Origin: Verrucomicrobiota bacterium
GTDB taxonomy: Bacteria; Verrucomicrobiota; Verrucomicrobiia; Limisphaerales; Pedosphaeraceae
NCBI GenBank assembly: GCA_021325145.1
Contig: JAJPHR010000054.1
Coordinates: forward strand, 62,001-126,000
DNA: 64,000 bases
Direction of reading: 5' to 3'
The position numbers were made by a program, and so were the translations under genes. This document shows positions 17,654 through 26,091 of this stretch, piece after piece (positions within the stretch are counted from its first letter, which is position 1; the number at the start of each line of letters is the position of its first letter). Under the pieces are notes generated by a model that was not told the origin of the DNA, ran no database searches, and saw only the letters and a program-made list of their open reading frames with translations.

Positions 17654-20503
17654 TCAATCCGTGAGCGCATCAGCCAGCAATTCCGCCATGTGCTTGGGGT
17701 GAACCGGCGTCAGATGCTCGATCTGGTGGCGGCAGCTTGTGCCGGACGCGACCACAATGGTTCCTTCGGGTTGCCGCGCGATGAGGTCCACGAGCGGTTC
17801 GGCGACTTCAAGGGAGAGATCGTATTTGGATTCCAACGCTCCAAATGCGCCGGCCATGCCGCAGCAACCCGTTTCCAAAAGCGTGACTTTGCGTTCCGGC
17901 AAGCGTTGCGCCAGGCGCAGCATGAAAGCGGGATTCATTAATGACTTGGCATGGCAGTGCGCGTGAATGGATACGCTTGCGGCCCCGGGCTGAAACTGGA
18001 GCGCGGCGGGTTCGCGTTGCAAGAGGTTTTCGATGAATTGCTCGAACAAGAAGCAGCGTTTCGCCACTCTTTCGGCTCCAGGCAGTTTCAACTCGCGGTA
18101 ATCTTCGGCGAACATCGAGTAGCAGGAAGGTTCGAGAAAAAGGATCGGCGTGTTGGTTTTGTCACGAGCCAAAATTTCCAGGTTATGACGTCCGAGGCGC
18201 GCCGCCTCATCCAGATTCCCCTGGCTGAACGCAGGCCGCCCGCAGCACCGGCGGTTCATCGGCAGCGCGACTTCAAAGCCCGCTGCTTCAAGCACCTTGA
18301 CGGCGGCGATGCCGATATTCGGTTCGTGGTAGCGGACAAAGGTATCATCCCATAGGAGGACACGGCCCCGGGGTGCGTTGAGCTTCGAGCTGCGTTGCGC
18401 GAACCAAAAATCAAACCGCTCTTCGGTATAAGGCGGCAATGGCCGGCTGGCGGCAATGCCCAGATTGCGTTGCAGCCAGCGCCGCAACCAGGGCCATTGC
18501 AGACTGGCATTGGCCATCGCGGGCAACGCGCAACCCAGCTTGCCGAGCAGATCAACGGAACTCAGCAGGCGTTCGCGCAACGGCAAACCGTCGCGGCGAT
18601 GCCGGGCGTGCAACAATTCCGCTTTGAGCAGCGCGAGATTGACATTCGATGGACATTCGGTTGTGCACGCTTTGCACGCAAGACAATTGCTCAGCGCCGC
18701 TTCCAATTCCTCGGAACGCAAAGGATCCCCGCCGTCGATGCCACGCAACTCCAAGGCAGTGCGAATCGCATTGGCCCGGCCGCGCGTGGACATGATCTCT
18801 TCACCCGTTGCAACGAATGTCGGGCACATTGTCGGCGCGTCCTTGCGACAGCCGCCGCAGCCGTTGCACTGTTCGAGGTTCCCGACAAACGATTCGTCCC
18901 TGGCGGCGAAAGCCAGCCTTGGCTCGAACGGCAGCGGCACACCAGCGGGCGAGAAGGAGGAACGCAGATTGGTATCGATCTTGAATCGCCCATCCGGAAT
19001 GACTTTGCCGGGATTGAAAAGATTTTTTGGATCGAACGCAGCCTTGATTTCGCGTGTCACCCGTATCAACTCCGGTCCGAGATGCTCCGGCAAGTACTCC
19101 GTGCGCGCGATCCCGACGCCGTGTTCGCCGGCCAATGAACCTTTGAATTGACGGACGAGCGCGGACACTTCATCGCTCAATTGGCGCATCTTCCTGAGAC
19201 CATCGGCGGTGTGCAGATCCAGCACGGGACGCACGTGCAACAAACCCGAAGCGGCGTGTCCGTAAAAAGAACCGCGCAAGCCCAACGGCTTCATCAACGA
19301 CTCCAGCCCGGCCACATACGCCGGCAATTGTTCCGGACGAACCGCGGTGTCCTCGATGCACGTAACCGGTTTCGCGCTGCCTTTGCAACTCGTCACGAGC
19401 GAAAGACCGGCCTTGCGCATCGCCCACACCAGATTGATCTCGGTGTTGTTCCGCAAAATGGTCGTGCGCAGGCCAAGGCGTTTTTTGGAAAGCGCGGCCA
19501 GGCGTTCGGCTATGTTTTCATCGAAGAACTCAACTACCAGCAAAGCCCGGCACGGTTTCGTGTCGAGCTCCAACAAATCGCGGGCGGCCTGGAAAGCAAG
19601 CTGGCCCTTTGTCTGGTCGAACAGGACGTGATCCACGTGCTCAATGGCCGCCGGTTTAAGATCCAGCAATTCCACCGTGGCCTGCATCGCTTCGGCTACC
19701 GAGGCGAAGAAGATCAGGCCGACTCCCTTGGCCCGGGGAAGCGGCACGATGTTCAACTCCGCTGACAGAATCGCGGCCAGCGTGCCCTCGCTGCCGGCAA
19801 AAAGATGGCCTAGGTTATTCGGTTCCCGCAGAAACCGGTCGAGACCGTAGCCTGGCCAGCGCTTCAACAACCCGGCTGGAAAACGAGCGGCAATCTCGCC
19901 GGCAGATTTTTGGACCAGCGCGCGCGCCGTTTCCAGGTGCACAGGCAGCGCCCCGCTGGATGGCCCGATTTGCTCGATACTGCCATCCGCCATGACAATT
20001 TCCAGTCCGCGAACATGATCGGCGGTGGTGCCGTAAAACGGAACGTGCGAGCCGGAGGAATTGTTGGCAATCATGCCCCCCAGCGTGGCGCGGGAGCTGG
20101 TCGCAACATCCGGACCAAAACAAAAGCCGCGCGGCTTGAGAAAGGCGTTGAGTTGATCCAGCACGACGCCCGCACCCACGCGCACCGTGCGGCGGTCAAG
20201 ATCGAGGGCGGTGATCTCTCGATTGTGCCGCGAGAAATCGATCACAAGCCCGTCACCAATCGCTCCACCCACGAGCCCGGTGCCGGCGCCGCGTGGAATC
20301 ACGGCCATGTCCACCTGCGCGGCGGCGCGGATGACCGCGGCGGCTTGGCGGGCGTTGCGCGGAAACGCAACCGCCAGCGGCTCGATCTGATAAATCGAAG
20401 CATCCGTGGCATAAAGCTGGCGCGTCAGGTTGTCGAAAGCGACAGCACAATCTGCGGCGGCCAGGATGGCGCGTTGTGAAGCGGAAATCATTCGATTTGC
20501 CAA
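17654..20503 (-). CDS. FAD-linked oxidase / Fe-S reductase fusion (D-lactate dehydrogenase or glycolate oxidase type)
   Basis: 949 residues. N-terminal FAD_binding_4 domain (VIPRGAGTGLVGGAIGDGLV, CFGPDVATSSRATLGGMIAN), then the FAD-oxidase C-terminal domain (GEHGVGIARTEYLPEHLGPE). The Fe-S part carries two 4Fe-4S motifs (CNGCGGCRKDAPTMC, CLACKACTTECPSN) and two CCG-type cysteine-rich motifs (MNRRCCGRPAFSQGN, LETGCCGMAGAFG). This is the fused GlcD/GlcF-like layout found in membrane-associated D-2-hydroxyacid dehydrogenases such as Dld-II; electrons pass from the hydroxy acid through FAD and Fe-S to the respiratory chain. The exact substrate cannot be told. The ATG at 20491 (MISASQ) is an equally good start. 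It is transcribed away from the M28 peptidase gene. Confidence 0.9.
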   Translation of the reverse strand: MANRMISASQRAILAAADCAVAFDNLTRQLYATDASIYQIEPLAVAFPRNARQAAAVIRAAAQVDMAVIPRGAGTGLVGGAIGDGLVIDFSRHNREITALDLDRRTVRVGAGVVLDQLNAFLKPRGFCFGPDVATSSRATLGGMIANNSSGSHVPFYGTTADHVRGLEIVMADGSIEQIGPSSGALPVHLETARALVQKSAGEIAARFPAGLLKRWPGYGLDRFLREPNNLGHLFAGSEGTLAAILSAELNIVPLPRAKGVGLIFFASVAEAMQATVELLDLKPAAIEHVDHVLFDQTKGQLAFQAARDLLELDTKPCRALLVVEFFDENIAERLAALSKKRLGLRTTILRNNTEINLVWAMRKAGLSLVTSCKGSAKPVTCIEDTAVRPEQLPAYVAGLESLMKPLGLRGSFYGHAASGLLHVRPVLDLHTADGLRKMRQLSDEVSALVRQFKGSLAGEHGVGIARTEYLPEHLGPELIRVTREIKAAFDPKNLFNPGKVIPDGRFKIDTNLRSSFSPAGVPLPFEPRLAFAARDESFVGNLEQCNGCGGCRKDAPTMCPTFVATGEEIMSTRGRANAIRTALELRGIDGGDPLRSEELEAALSNCLACKACTTECPSNVNLALLKAELLHARHRRDGLPLRERLLSSVDLLGKLGCALPAMANASLQWPWLRRWLQRNLGIAASRPLPPYTEERFDFWFAQRSSKLNAPRGRVLLWDDTFVRYHEPNIGIAAVKVLEAAGFEVALPMNRRCCGRPAFSQGNLDEAARLGRHNLEILARDKTNTPILFLEPSCYSMFAEDYRELKLPGAERVAKRCFLFEQFIENLLQREPAALQFQPGAASVSIHAHCHAKSLMNPAFMLRLAQRLPERKVTLLETGCCGMAGAFGALESKYDLSLEVAEPLVDLIARQPEGTIVVASGTSCRHQIEHLTPVHPKHMAELLADALTD

Positions 20504-20725
20504 TGACGCAACCTATCGGCGGGGTCGGACGGTGACAAGGCGAGATTGAAACGTTGGCGTCGGGCGCTTCAGAACAGTCGGAGCGGAACTCCTGCCTTGC
20601 GTGAACAAGAGAAGCATTACCGAGCAGAGCTGGAGCTCTGCGCTCCGCCGGAGGAACGACCGAAAGATTGCGCTCGCCGGGATGAGGCGTTGTTCGTTAG
20701 CTTTGGCAACGAATCAAAGGCGACC
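20504..20725. other. Divergent spacer with small hairpin
   Basis: The spacer between the dehydrogenase and peptidase starts contains CAGAGC-TGGA-GCTCTG (20625-20640) followed by CGCTCCG, a REP-like hairpin. No promoter can be assigned with confidence. The frame of the peptidase is open through this space, but family homology begins only near 20726. Confidence 0.4.
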
Positions 20726-21634
20726 ATGCGTTTGCTGCATTCATCTCAAGTGCCCGGTCCGTTGCCGCGCGCCGAAATTCAATCCGTTTTGGAAGGCGTT
20801 TCGTCCGACCGCCTGCGTGAATGGGTCCAGAAGATCTCGGTGCCACGCCACTTCCGCGCGCAACCGGAAACCAACCAGGCGATTGCTCGCTGGCTGGCGG
20901 AACAATTTCAACGCTGGGGCTACGAGGTCGAGCTGCAAGGCACTCTCAGAAACGTAGTCGCCCGGCCGCGAACCAAGGCATTCGAAGTGATCGTGGTGGG
21001 CGCGCATTACGACAGCGTGCCGGAAACTCCCGGAGCGGATGACAACGGCAGCGCGGTGGCTGCGCTGCTAGGGTGTGCCGAGGCCTGCGCGCGGCTGGGC
21101 AGGGACACGCCCGTCTGTTTCGCCGCCTTCAATTGCGAAGAGGATGGAATGTGGGGCAGCGCCGAGTTCGTCGCTCATCTGGGAAAAACCGGCCCGCGCG
21201 TTCGCGTGGCGCATATTTTGGAAATGGTTGGGTTCGCCAGTTCCAAGCCGGACAGCCAGCGGTTGCCAACCGGCCTGCCCATCAGTCTTCCTCCCCGGGG
21301 CGACTTTCTGGGCATCCTCGCAAACCAGACCTCGGGCGCGCAGTTGGAGTACATTTTGGGGCAGGCGCGCGCTTATTCGCCGCGGTTAAGCGTGATCGGT
21401 CTCGAAGTGCCGCTCGGCGCGGAACAACTACTGCCTGTGCTGGCCCGCAGCGACCACCTTCCGTTTTGGAACGAAAACATTCCCGCGGTGATGTGGACGG
21501 ATACCTCCGAGTTCCGCAATCCCCATTACCATCGCCTGAGCGACACGCCGGACACACTCGACTATGGATTCTTGCGACAAGTTACTCAGGTGCTGGCCGC
21601 GTGCGTGCTGGAAGGTATGGGAGGCCAAAAATGA
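20726..21634 (+). CDS. M28-family zinc aminopeptidase-like protein
   Basis: About 302 residues from the ATG at 20726 (MRLLHSSQVPGPLPRA). The M28 co-catalytic zinc centre is visible: H94 and D96 in VVGAHYDSVPE, the bridging Asp in GADDNGSAVAAL, the Glu pair in FNCEEDGMWGS (138-139) and a late His in ARSDHLPFW. A further Asp ligand may lie in ILEMVGF-type sequence, where the usual Asp is less clear. No signal peptide is visible, so it may be cytoplasmic or the start may be further upstream. Its TGA overlaps the ATG of the next gene (ATGA), a sign of translational coupling. Confidence 0.85.
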   Translation: MRLLHSSQVPGPLPRAEIQSVLEGVSSDRLREWVQKISVPRHFRAQPETNQAIARWLAEQFQRWGYEVELQGTLRNVVARPRTKAFEVIVVGAHYDSVPETPGADDNGSAVAALLGCAEACARLGRDTPVCFAAFNCEEDGMWGSAEFVAHLGKTGPRVRVAHILEMVGFASSKPDSQRLPTGLPISLPPRGDFLGILANQTSGAQLEYILGQARAYSPRLSVIGLEVPLGAEQLLPVLARSDHLPFWNENIPAVMWTDTSEFRNPHYHRLSDTPDTLDYGFLRQVTQVLAACVLEGMGGQK

Positions 21635-22320
21635 ATCAGCGCCCCAAGGACCAGGTTTCCAACCACGCGATGGCCCGGGCATTGCGCAAGACTTTCTTCA
21701 AAACGCGCAATCAGCTCATCGTGGAAATTTTCCAGGCGCGCGTCCGGGATGGCTTCGAATTGTGGGTGGTCGGGCCGCAGGATCGTCAGCGGGTTATCCT
21801 GAACCATTACCTCACTCACGACGATCTCGAAACCAGGTTGCGATATTCCAAATCAATCCTTCTCACCTGGACGCAGGCAAAAGAGAGCGATCTGCCCGCC
21901 GCCAAATCACTCGTCGCCCTGGAAGAGGAAAAAACCATCGAATGCGGCACGGTTTGGGATTCGACGGAACTATTCGAACATCTGGTGGGAGTCGAAACCC
22001 TGGACTGCGAACCTGAAGACCTGGCAACCGCTCGACACGATCTGGCCGGCACTTGGTCTGATGGCGCTTCGTCCCTGACTTTCGACGCGGATGGAACCTG
22101 CCGCGGTTCCATTTCGACCTCCTCCAGTCACGCCTTTGTGCGCGGGCTGGCGGCTCTCGACCCCGATGCCTGGCAACTCTCGGATCACTGGCAGTTGCGG
22201 CTGAAGAATCGCAAATCTGCCCGGGCGGAAAGAAGACTGGTCCATTCCGTGTCCGAAGGCGAATTGCACCTGGCAGGAGAAGGAAACTGCGTGGCCTTGG
22301 TCTTGAAGCGGAAAGTCTGA
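21631..22320 (+). CDS. Conserved-looking protein of unknown function (229 aa)
   Basis: Starts inside the stop of the M28 peptidase gene. The N-terminal half is mixed alpha/beta and charged (ALRKTFFKTRNQLIVEIFQA, WVVGPQDRQRVILNHY). The C-terminal half looks like a small beta-barrel or lipocalin-like repeat (DLAGTWSDGASSLTFDADGT ... WQLSDHWQLRLKNRK ... GELHLAGEGNCVALVLKRK). No signal peptide, membrane segment or catalytic motif is seen. Translational coupling to the peptidase suggests a related job, possibly an accessory protein. I do not recognise a named family. Confidence 0.6.
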   Translation: MNQRPKDQVSNHAMARALRKTFFKTRNQLIVEIFQARVRDGFELWVVGPQDRQRVILNHYLTHDDLETRLRYSKSILLTWTQAKESDLPAAKSLVALEEEKTIECGTVWDSTELFEHLVGVETLDCEPEDLATARHDLAGTWSDGASSLTFDADGTCRGSISTSSSHAFVRGLAALDPDAWQLSDHWQLRLKNRKSARAERRLVHSVSEGELHLAGEGNCVALVLKRKV

Positions 22321-22410
22321 CGGACAAGCAAGGCCTTCTCCGCTTGCCTTCTCATCGTTTCCCACCTGTTCAAACCCGTTCAGACCCGGTTGAAACCGCC
22401 TCCCGAAGGT

Positions 22411-22434
22411 GGGGCGCGCCACTCCGTGCGCGCC
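22411..22434. repeat. GC-rich palindromic element (GGCGCGCC-type)
   Basis: GGCGCGCCACTCCGTGCGCG then CCG. It matches in reverse orientation the better conserved hairpin at 24849-24870 (GGCGCGCAC-AGGA-GTGCGCGCC) and the weaker one near 1994. The shared core is GCGCAC-GGAGT-GCGCGCC. Confidence 0.55.
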
Positions 22435-22487
22435 GTTCAGAAAACCATTCCGCACTCCGCACTTGGACTCCCCCTCTCCAGGGGTCT

Positions 22488-22580
22488 GGACCCGTGACAC
22501 CGTGACAACCCAATAAAGACGGGCCTTTTCTCAAACACCACCCGTGACACGACCCGTGACATTCAGCCCCGGCCCGTGAC
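22488..22580. repeat. Spaced GTGACA repeat array, copy B
   Basis: GTGACA starts at 22493, 22501, 22543, 22555 and 22575: offsets 0, 8, 50, 62 and 82. Copy A at 5351 has the same offsets plus one extra unit at offset 72, which here is degenerate (CAGCCCCG). Both copies begin GGACCCGTGACA and share CAATAAAGACGGGCC between units two and three. Here the array is 235-324 bp upstream of the export-operon start, in the same + orientation, whereas copy A is reversed relative to ade. Confidence 0.75.
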
Positions 22581-22656
22581 AAATGCAGCCGCAATGAACT
22601 CCGCGAGGTCCGGGAGCGCGGCGTGCAGCGTCAAGCGAAGGCTTTTTCAGCGGATT

Positions 22657-22716
22657 TTAGTGCGTGTAATACGCCAGCTTGCCGTCCGCGTCGAAAACCA
22701 GATTGTATTTCCACAT
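22657..22716 (-). pseudogene. Possible C-terminal remnant of a small lipoprotein-like gene
   Basis: The minus strand encodes MWKYNLVFDADGKLAYYTH and a TAA stop. The phrase YNLVFDADGKL has the look of a conserved C-terminal beta-strand pair (aromatic-x-hydrophobic-x-F-D-x-DGKL). A stop lies six codons upstream, so no longer gene is present. It could be the leftover tail of a lost gene or chance. Confidence 0.25.
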
Positions 22717-22814
22717 CGCGCTATTCCGGGGTCACCGCCCGCCCGCCTTCTTTGTTCCTTTACACCCGCTTGACCCTGGGAGCGAAAACAGGTTTGCTTG
22801 CCATCGACCGTGAT

Positions 22815-24029
22815 ATGAGTTCGCCCAAACCTACACTGGATGGATTACGAATTGATCGCAGTGCCGAACCCGAGCCGCGGTCCAAGTCGGGCTGGCTGGG
22901 AGCTGGCGCGGTGGTGCTGGTTGTCGCCATCGTCCTCGCGTGGTGGCTGACCCGTTCAAAGGCCATCGAAGTCCGGACGGTGCCGGCACGGGAAGCAACG
23001 GCGGTCGGCGCGGATCACACTGTTCTGAACGCCTCGGGCTACGTCACCGCGCGGCGGCGGGCCACTGTTTCCTCCAAAGTGACCGGCAAAATCACCGAAG
23101 TGCTGATCGAGGAAGGACTAAAAGTCAAAGCCGGCCAGGTCCTCGCGCGGCTGGATGACACCAACGTCAAGGCGAGCCTCGATCTGGCGGAAGCGCAATT
23201 GGAATCCGCGCGAACCGCCGTGGAGGAAACCCGCGCGCTGCTCAAACAGGCGGAACACGAATTTCATCGCACCACCGAGTTGGCGAAGCAAAACGTCGCG
23301 TCCCAATCGGAGTTGGACCGCTCGGAGTCCGACGCCCGGTCACTGCAAGCCCGCCTGGCGCGGCAGGAACGGGACATCACGGTGGCGGACCGCTCCATGG
23401 CCATGTGGCGGCAACAAATGGATGATCTGGTCATTCGCGCGCCGTTCGAAGGCGTGGTCACGACCAAGGACGCCCAGCCGGGCGAAATGATTTCACCGGT
23501 TTCGGCCGGTGGCGGTTTCACCCGCACGGGCGTCGGCACCATCGTGGACATGAGTTCGCTGGAGATCGAGATCGACGTCAACGAAAGCTACATCAACCGC
23601 GTCGAGCCCGGCCAGCCGGTCGAGGCCACCCTGGATGCGTATCCGGAATGGAAAATCCCCTGCAAGGTCATCGCCATCATCCCGACCGCCGACCGGCAGA
23701 AGTCCACCGTCAAGGTGCGCATAGGCTTTGACCAACTTGACCCGCGCATCCTGCCGGAAATGTCGGCGAAGGTGGCCTTTCGCGACACGGGGACGGCGAC
23801 GGTGGCCACGAGCCACTCGGTGGTCATTCCCAAGAGTTCGGTGCGGAACCAGGACGGGCACGATATTGTGTTTGTTCTCCAGAACGCCCACGCTGAGCGC
23901 CGGGCGGTCACGGTGGCCCGCGCGCAGGACGAGGATGCCATTCTGAGTGCTGGCGTTTCCGCTGGAGAAAAGGTTATTGTGGACTCGCCGGCGGGCCTGG
24001 CCGACGGCGCGGCGGTGAGGGAGCAATAA
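22815..24029 (+). CDS. Membrane-fusion (HlyD/MacA-type) periplasmic adaptor
   Basis: About 404 residues from the ATG at 22815. One N-terminal membrane segment (GWLGAGAVVLVVAIVLAWWL) is followed by the biotinyl-lipoyl half-motifs (VTARRRATVSSKVTGKITEV, GLKVKAGQVLARLDDTNV ... DLVIRAPFEGVVTTKDAQPG) around a coiled-coil hairpin (residues about 115-200, rich in Glu/Ala/Leu/Arg). A beta-barrel region (VDMSSLEIEIDVNESYINRV) and a membrane-proximal domain follow. The protein should link an inner-membrane ABC exporter to an outer-membrane channel. The downstream ATPase starts 6 bp after the stop, so it heads an adaptor-ATPase-permease-permease operon. No outer-membrane TolC-like gene is adjacent. Substrate unknown. 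Confidence 0.9.
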   Translation: MSSPKPTLDGLRIDRSAEPEPRSKSGWLGAGAVVLVVAIVLAWWLTRSKAIEVRTVPAREATAVGADHTVLNASGYVTARRRATVSSKVTGKITEVLIEEGLKVKAGQVLARLDDTNVKASLDLAEAQLESARTAVEETRALLKQAEHEFHRTTELAKQNVASQSELDRSESDARSLQARLARQERDITVADRSMAMWRQQMDDLVIRAPFEGVVTTKDAQPGEMISPVSAGGGFTRTGVGTIVDMSSLEIEIDVNESYINRVEPGQPVEATLDAYPEWKIPCKVIAIIPTADRQKSTVKVRIGFDQLDPRILPEMSAKVAFRDTGTATVATSHSVVIPKSSVRNQDGHDIVFVLQNAHAERRAVTVARAQDEDAILSAGVSAGEKVIVDSPAGLADGAAVREQ

Positions 24030-24035
24030 AACATT

Positions 24036-24743
24036 ATGAGCGAAACCAAATCTGGCAATGGAACGCTCGTCGGAATCGACGGCGTCCAAAAAGTTTTCCA
24101 GCGCGGCTCGGAGAAGATCCACGTTTTGGCGGACTTGAATTTGCAGGTTCGCACTGGCGAGTTCCTCGCGTTGATGGGTCCGTCGGGATCGGGCAAAAGC
24201 ACCTTGCTGAACCTGATCGGCGGCCTGGACCGGCCAACGCGCGGTTCGGTCAGCATTGCCGGCGAGCGGATCGAGCAGCTTTCCGACCGGCGGCTGGCGG
24301 CGTGGCGCGCGCGGCACGTCGGCTTCGTCTTTCAACTCTACAACCTGATGCCCACGCTCGCGGCCGACCGCAACGTGGAGTTGCCGCTGTTGCTGACGCA
24401 CCTGTCGAAATCGGAACGGCGAAAGCACGTGGAAACCGCGCTGGCCATGGTTGGGTTGTCCCATCGCGCCAAACACCATCCCCGCACGCTTTCGGGCGGT
24501 GAACAGCAGCGCGTGGGCATTGCCCGCGCCATTGTCACCGACCCAACGCTCTTGTTGTGCGACGAGCCCACCGGCGACCTCGACCGCAAGGCGGGCGACG
24601 AAATCCTGACCCTGCTCGAAGCGCTCAACCGCGAACACGGCAAAACCATCATCATGGTGACCCATGACCCGCACGCCTCGGCCCGCGCCTCAAGGACAGT
24701 TCACCTCAACAAAGGCCAGCTCAGCAACGAACCCGTGAAATGA
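24036..24743 (+). CDS. ABC transporter ATP-binding protein (MacB/LolD type)
   Basis: 235 residues. Walker [10 protein letters not shown] (48-56), Q-loop [11 protein letters not shown], signature [14 protein letters not shown], Walker [13 protein letters not shown] and the switch His in MVTHDP. The LiPTLTA-like [13 protein letters not shown] segment and the DEPTGDLD form place it in the MacB/LolD/FtsE-like subfamily that serves FtsX-type permeases. It energises the two following permeases, with the adaptor upstream. All motifs are intact. Confidence 0.94.
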   Translation: MSETKSGNGTLVGIDGVQKVFQRGSEKIHVLADLNLQVRTGEFLALMGPSGSGKSTLLNLIGGLDRPTRGSVSIAGERIEQLSDRRLAAWRARHVGFVFQLYNLMPTLAADRNVELPLLLTHLSKSERRKHVETALAMVGLSHRAKHHPRTLSGGEQQRVGIARAIVTDPTLLLCDEPTGDLDRKAGDEILTLLEALNREHGKTIIMVTHDPHASARASRTVHLNKGQLSNEPVK

Positions 24744-24929
24744 AGACAATGGTTTGGCATGGTAGTTCCCTGTTCCGTTGGATCTGCGCACGGACCCTGA
24801 ACGGTTCCATTATACACGCGCCATTAATGAATGCGCCTGGCCTGCGGCGGCGCGCACAGGAGTGCGCGCCCTACCGGCACACGGTGGCAGGGCGGGCGGG
24901 GATGTCCCTGCCGGCCAGCACGTAAAAAA
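24744..24929. repeat. Palindromic elements within the export operon
   Basis: The 186 bp gap between the ATPase and first permease carries two hairpins: GGCGCGCAC-AGGA-GTGCGCGCC (24849-24870, perfect 9 bp stem) and GGCAGGG...CCCTGCC (24886-24912, 13-base loop). The other gene junctions of this operon are only 1-6 bp wide, so the elements look inserted. They could alter mRNA processing between ATPase and permeases. Confidence 0.65.
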
Positions 24930-26090
24930 ATGAAATACCTGCACCTGATCTGGAGCAATTTGAAGCGCAAAAAACTGCGCACCTCGCTGACTTTGCTTTC
25001 GATTCTAGTGGCCTTCGTTCTGTTTGCCTTTCTGTGCGCGATCAAGCAGGCCCTGCTCGGGCAGGTTGAAGTCGCCGGCGCGGACCGGCTCATCGTGCGA
25101 CACAAGGTCTCACTCATCCAATTGCTGCCGGTGAGCTACAAAGAGCGGATGGAACGCATTCCCGGGGTGGCGCTCGTCACCCATCAAACGTGGTTCGGCG
25201 GCTATTACAAGGAGCCAAAGAACTTCTTTATGGAAAATCCGGTGATACCGGAGGATTTCCTCGACATGCACCCGGAATTCATCCTCCCGCCGGAACAAAA
25301 GAAGGCCTGGCTCGCCAACCGCACCGGGGCCATCGTGGGCCGCGCGACCGCGGACAAATATCATTGGAAGGTCGGCGACCGCGTCCCGATCTTTTCCACG
25401 CTGTGGAAAAAACCGGACGGCGGCTCGACCTGGGAATTCGACATCGCGGGCATCTTCGAGGGAAAGAAAAAGGGCACCGACACCACCTCGCTCTTTTTCC
25501 GTTACGACTATTTCGATGAGGGGCGGACGGAAAAGACCGGCAAGGGACAGGTCGGATGGTACACGATTCGCGTGAAGGACCCGGCGCAGGCCGGCGACGT
25601 GGCCAAACGCGTGGACGAGGAATTTCAGAATTCGCCTGCGGAAACGAAGACCGAGCCGGAAGGCGCGTTCTTCCAGGCGTTCGCGAAACAGACGGGGAAC
25701 ATTGCGCTGATCGTTGCGTACATCATGGGCGCGGTCTTTTTCACCATCCTGCTGGTCACGGGCAACACGATGGCCCAGGCAGTGCGGGAACGAACCGGCG
25801 AATTGGGCGTGTTGAAGGCCATCGGTTTCACGAACATGCAGGTCCTGTCGCTCGTGCTGGTGGAATCCTGTTTGCTCAGCGTCCTCGGCGGACTGCTTGG
25901 CCTCGGCCTGGCCGCGTTGCTCATTTCGCACGGTGATCCGACGCATGGCATGCTGCCGTTTTTCTTTCTGCCGTCCCGGGACGTGTTCATCGGCCTTGGC
26001 ATCAGCCTTGCCGTGGGCCTGGCGACCGGCATTTTCCCCGCAATTCAGGCCATGCGGCTCCGCGTGGCCGAGGCTTTGAGGAGAATGTAA
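24930..26090 (+). CDS. ABC transporter permease (FtsX/MacB-like), first of two
   Basis: About 386 residues from the ATG at 24930 (MKYLHLIWSNLKRKKLRTSL). First membrane segment at about residues 18-40 (LTLLSILVAFVLFAFLCAIK), then a large periplasmic domain with an ExFTxE-like core (residues about 45-265) and three C-terminal membrane segments (IALIVAYIMGAVFFTILLVT, a central pair with VLSLVLVESCLLSVLGGLLG, and VFIGLGISLAVGLATGIFPA). The cytoplasmic loop VRERTGELGVLKAIGFTNMQ is the standard FtsX-family coupling region. It probably forms a heterodimer with the next gene. An in-frame upstream ATG (24831) would begin inside the repeat and is rejected. Confidence 0.9.
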   Translation: MKYLHLIWSNLKRKKLRTSLTLLSILVAFVLFAFLCAIKQALLGQVEVAGADRLIVRHKVSLIQLLPVSYKERMERIPGVALVTHQTWFGGYYKEPKNFFMENPVIPEDFLDMHPEFILPPEQKKAWLANRTGAIVGRATADKYHWKVGDRVPIFSTLWKKPDGGSTWEFDIAGIFEGKKKGTDTTSLFFRYDYFDEGRTEKTGKGQVGWYTIRVKDPAQAGDVAKRVDEEFQNSPAETKTEPEGAFFQAFAKQTGNIALIVAYIMGAVFFTILLVTGNTMAQAVRERTGELGVLKAIGFTNMQVLSLVLVESCLLSVLGGLLGLGLAALLISHGDPTHGMLPFFFLPSRDVFIGLGISLAVGLATGIFPAIQAMRLRVAEALRRM

Positions 26091-26091
26091 C

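Larger units (their letters stand above)
22321..22814. other. Repeat-bearing intergenic region before the export operon
   Basis: A 494 bp gap without an intact gene. It holds a GC palindrome (22411-22434), copy B of the GTGACA array (22488-22580) and, on the minus strand at 22657-22716, a 19-codon gene-like fragment. The rest shows no coding pattern. Some of it must carry the promoter of the export operon. Confidence 0.6.

Noticed and set aside
22370..22594. 74-residue minus-strand open frame
   Set aside because: It is a translation of the GTGACA array and its flanks, with no family pattern.
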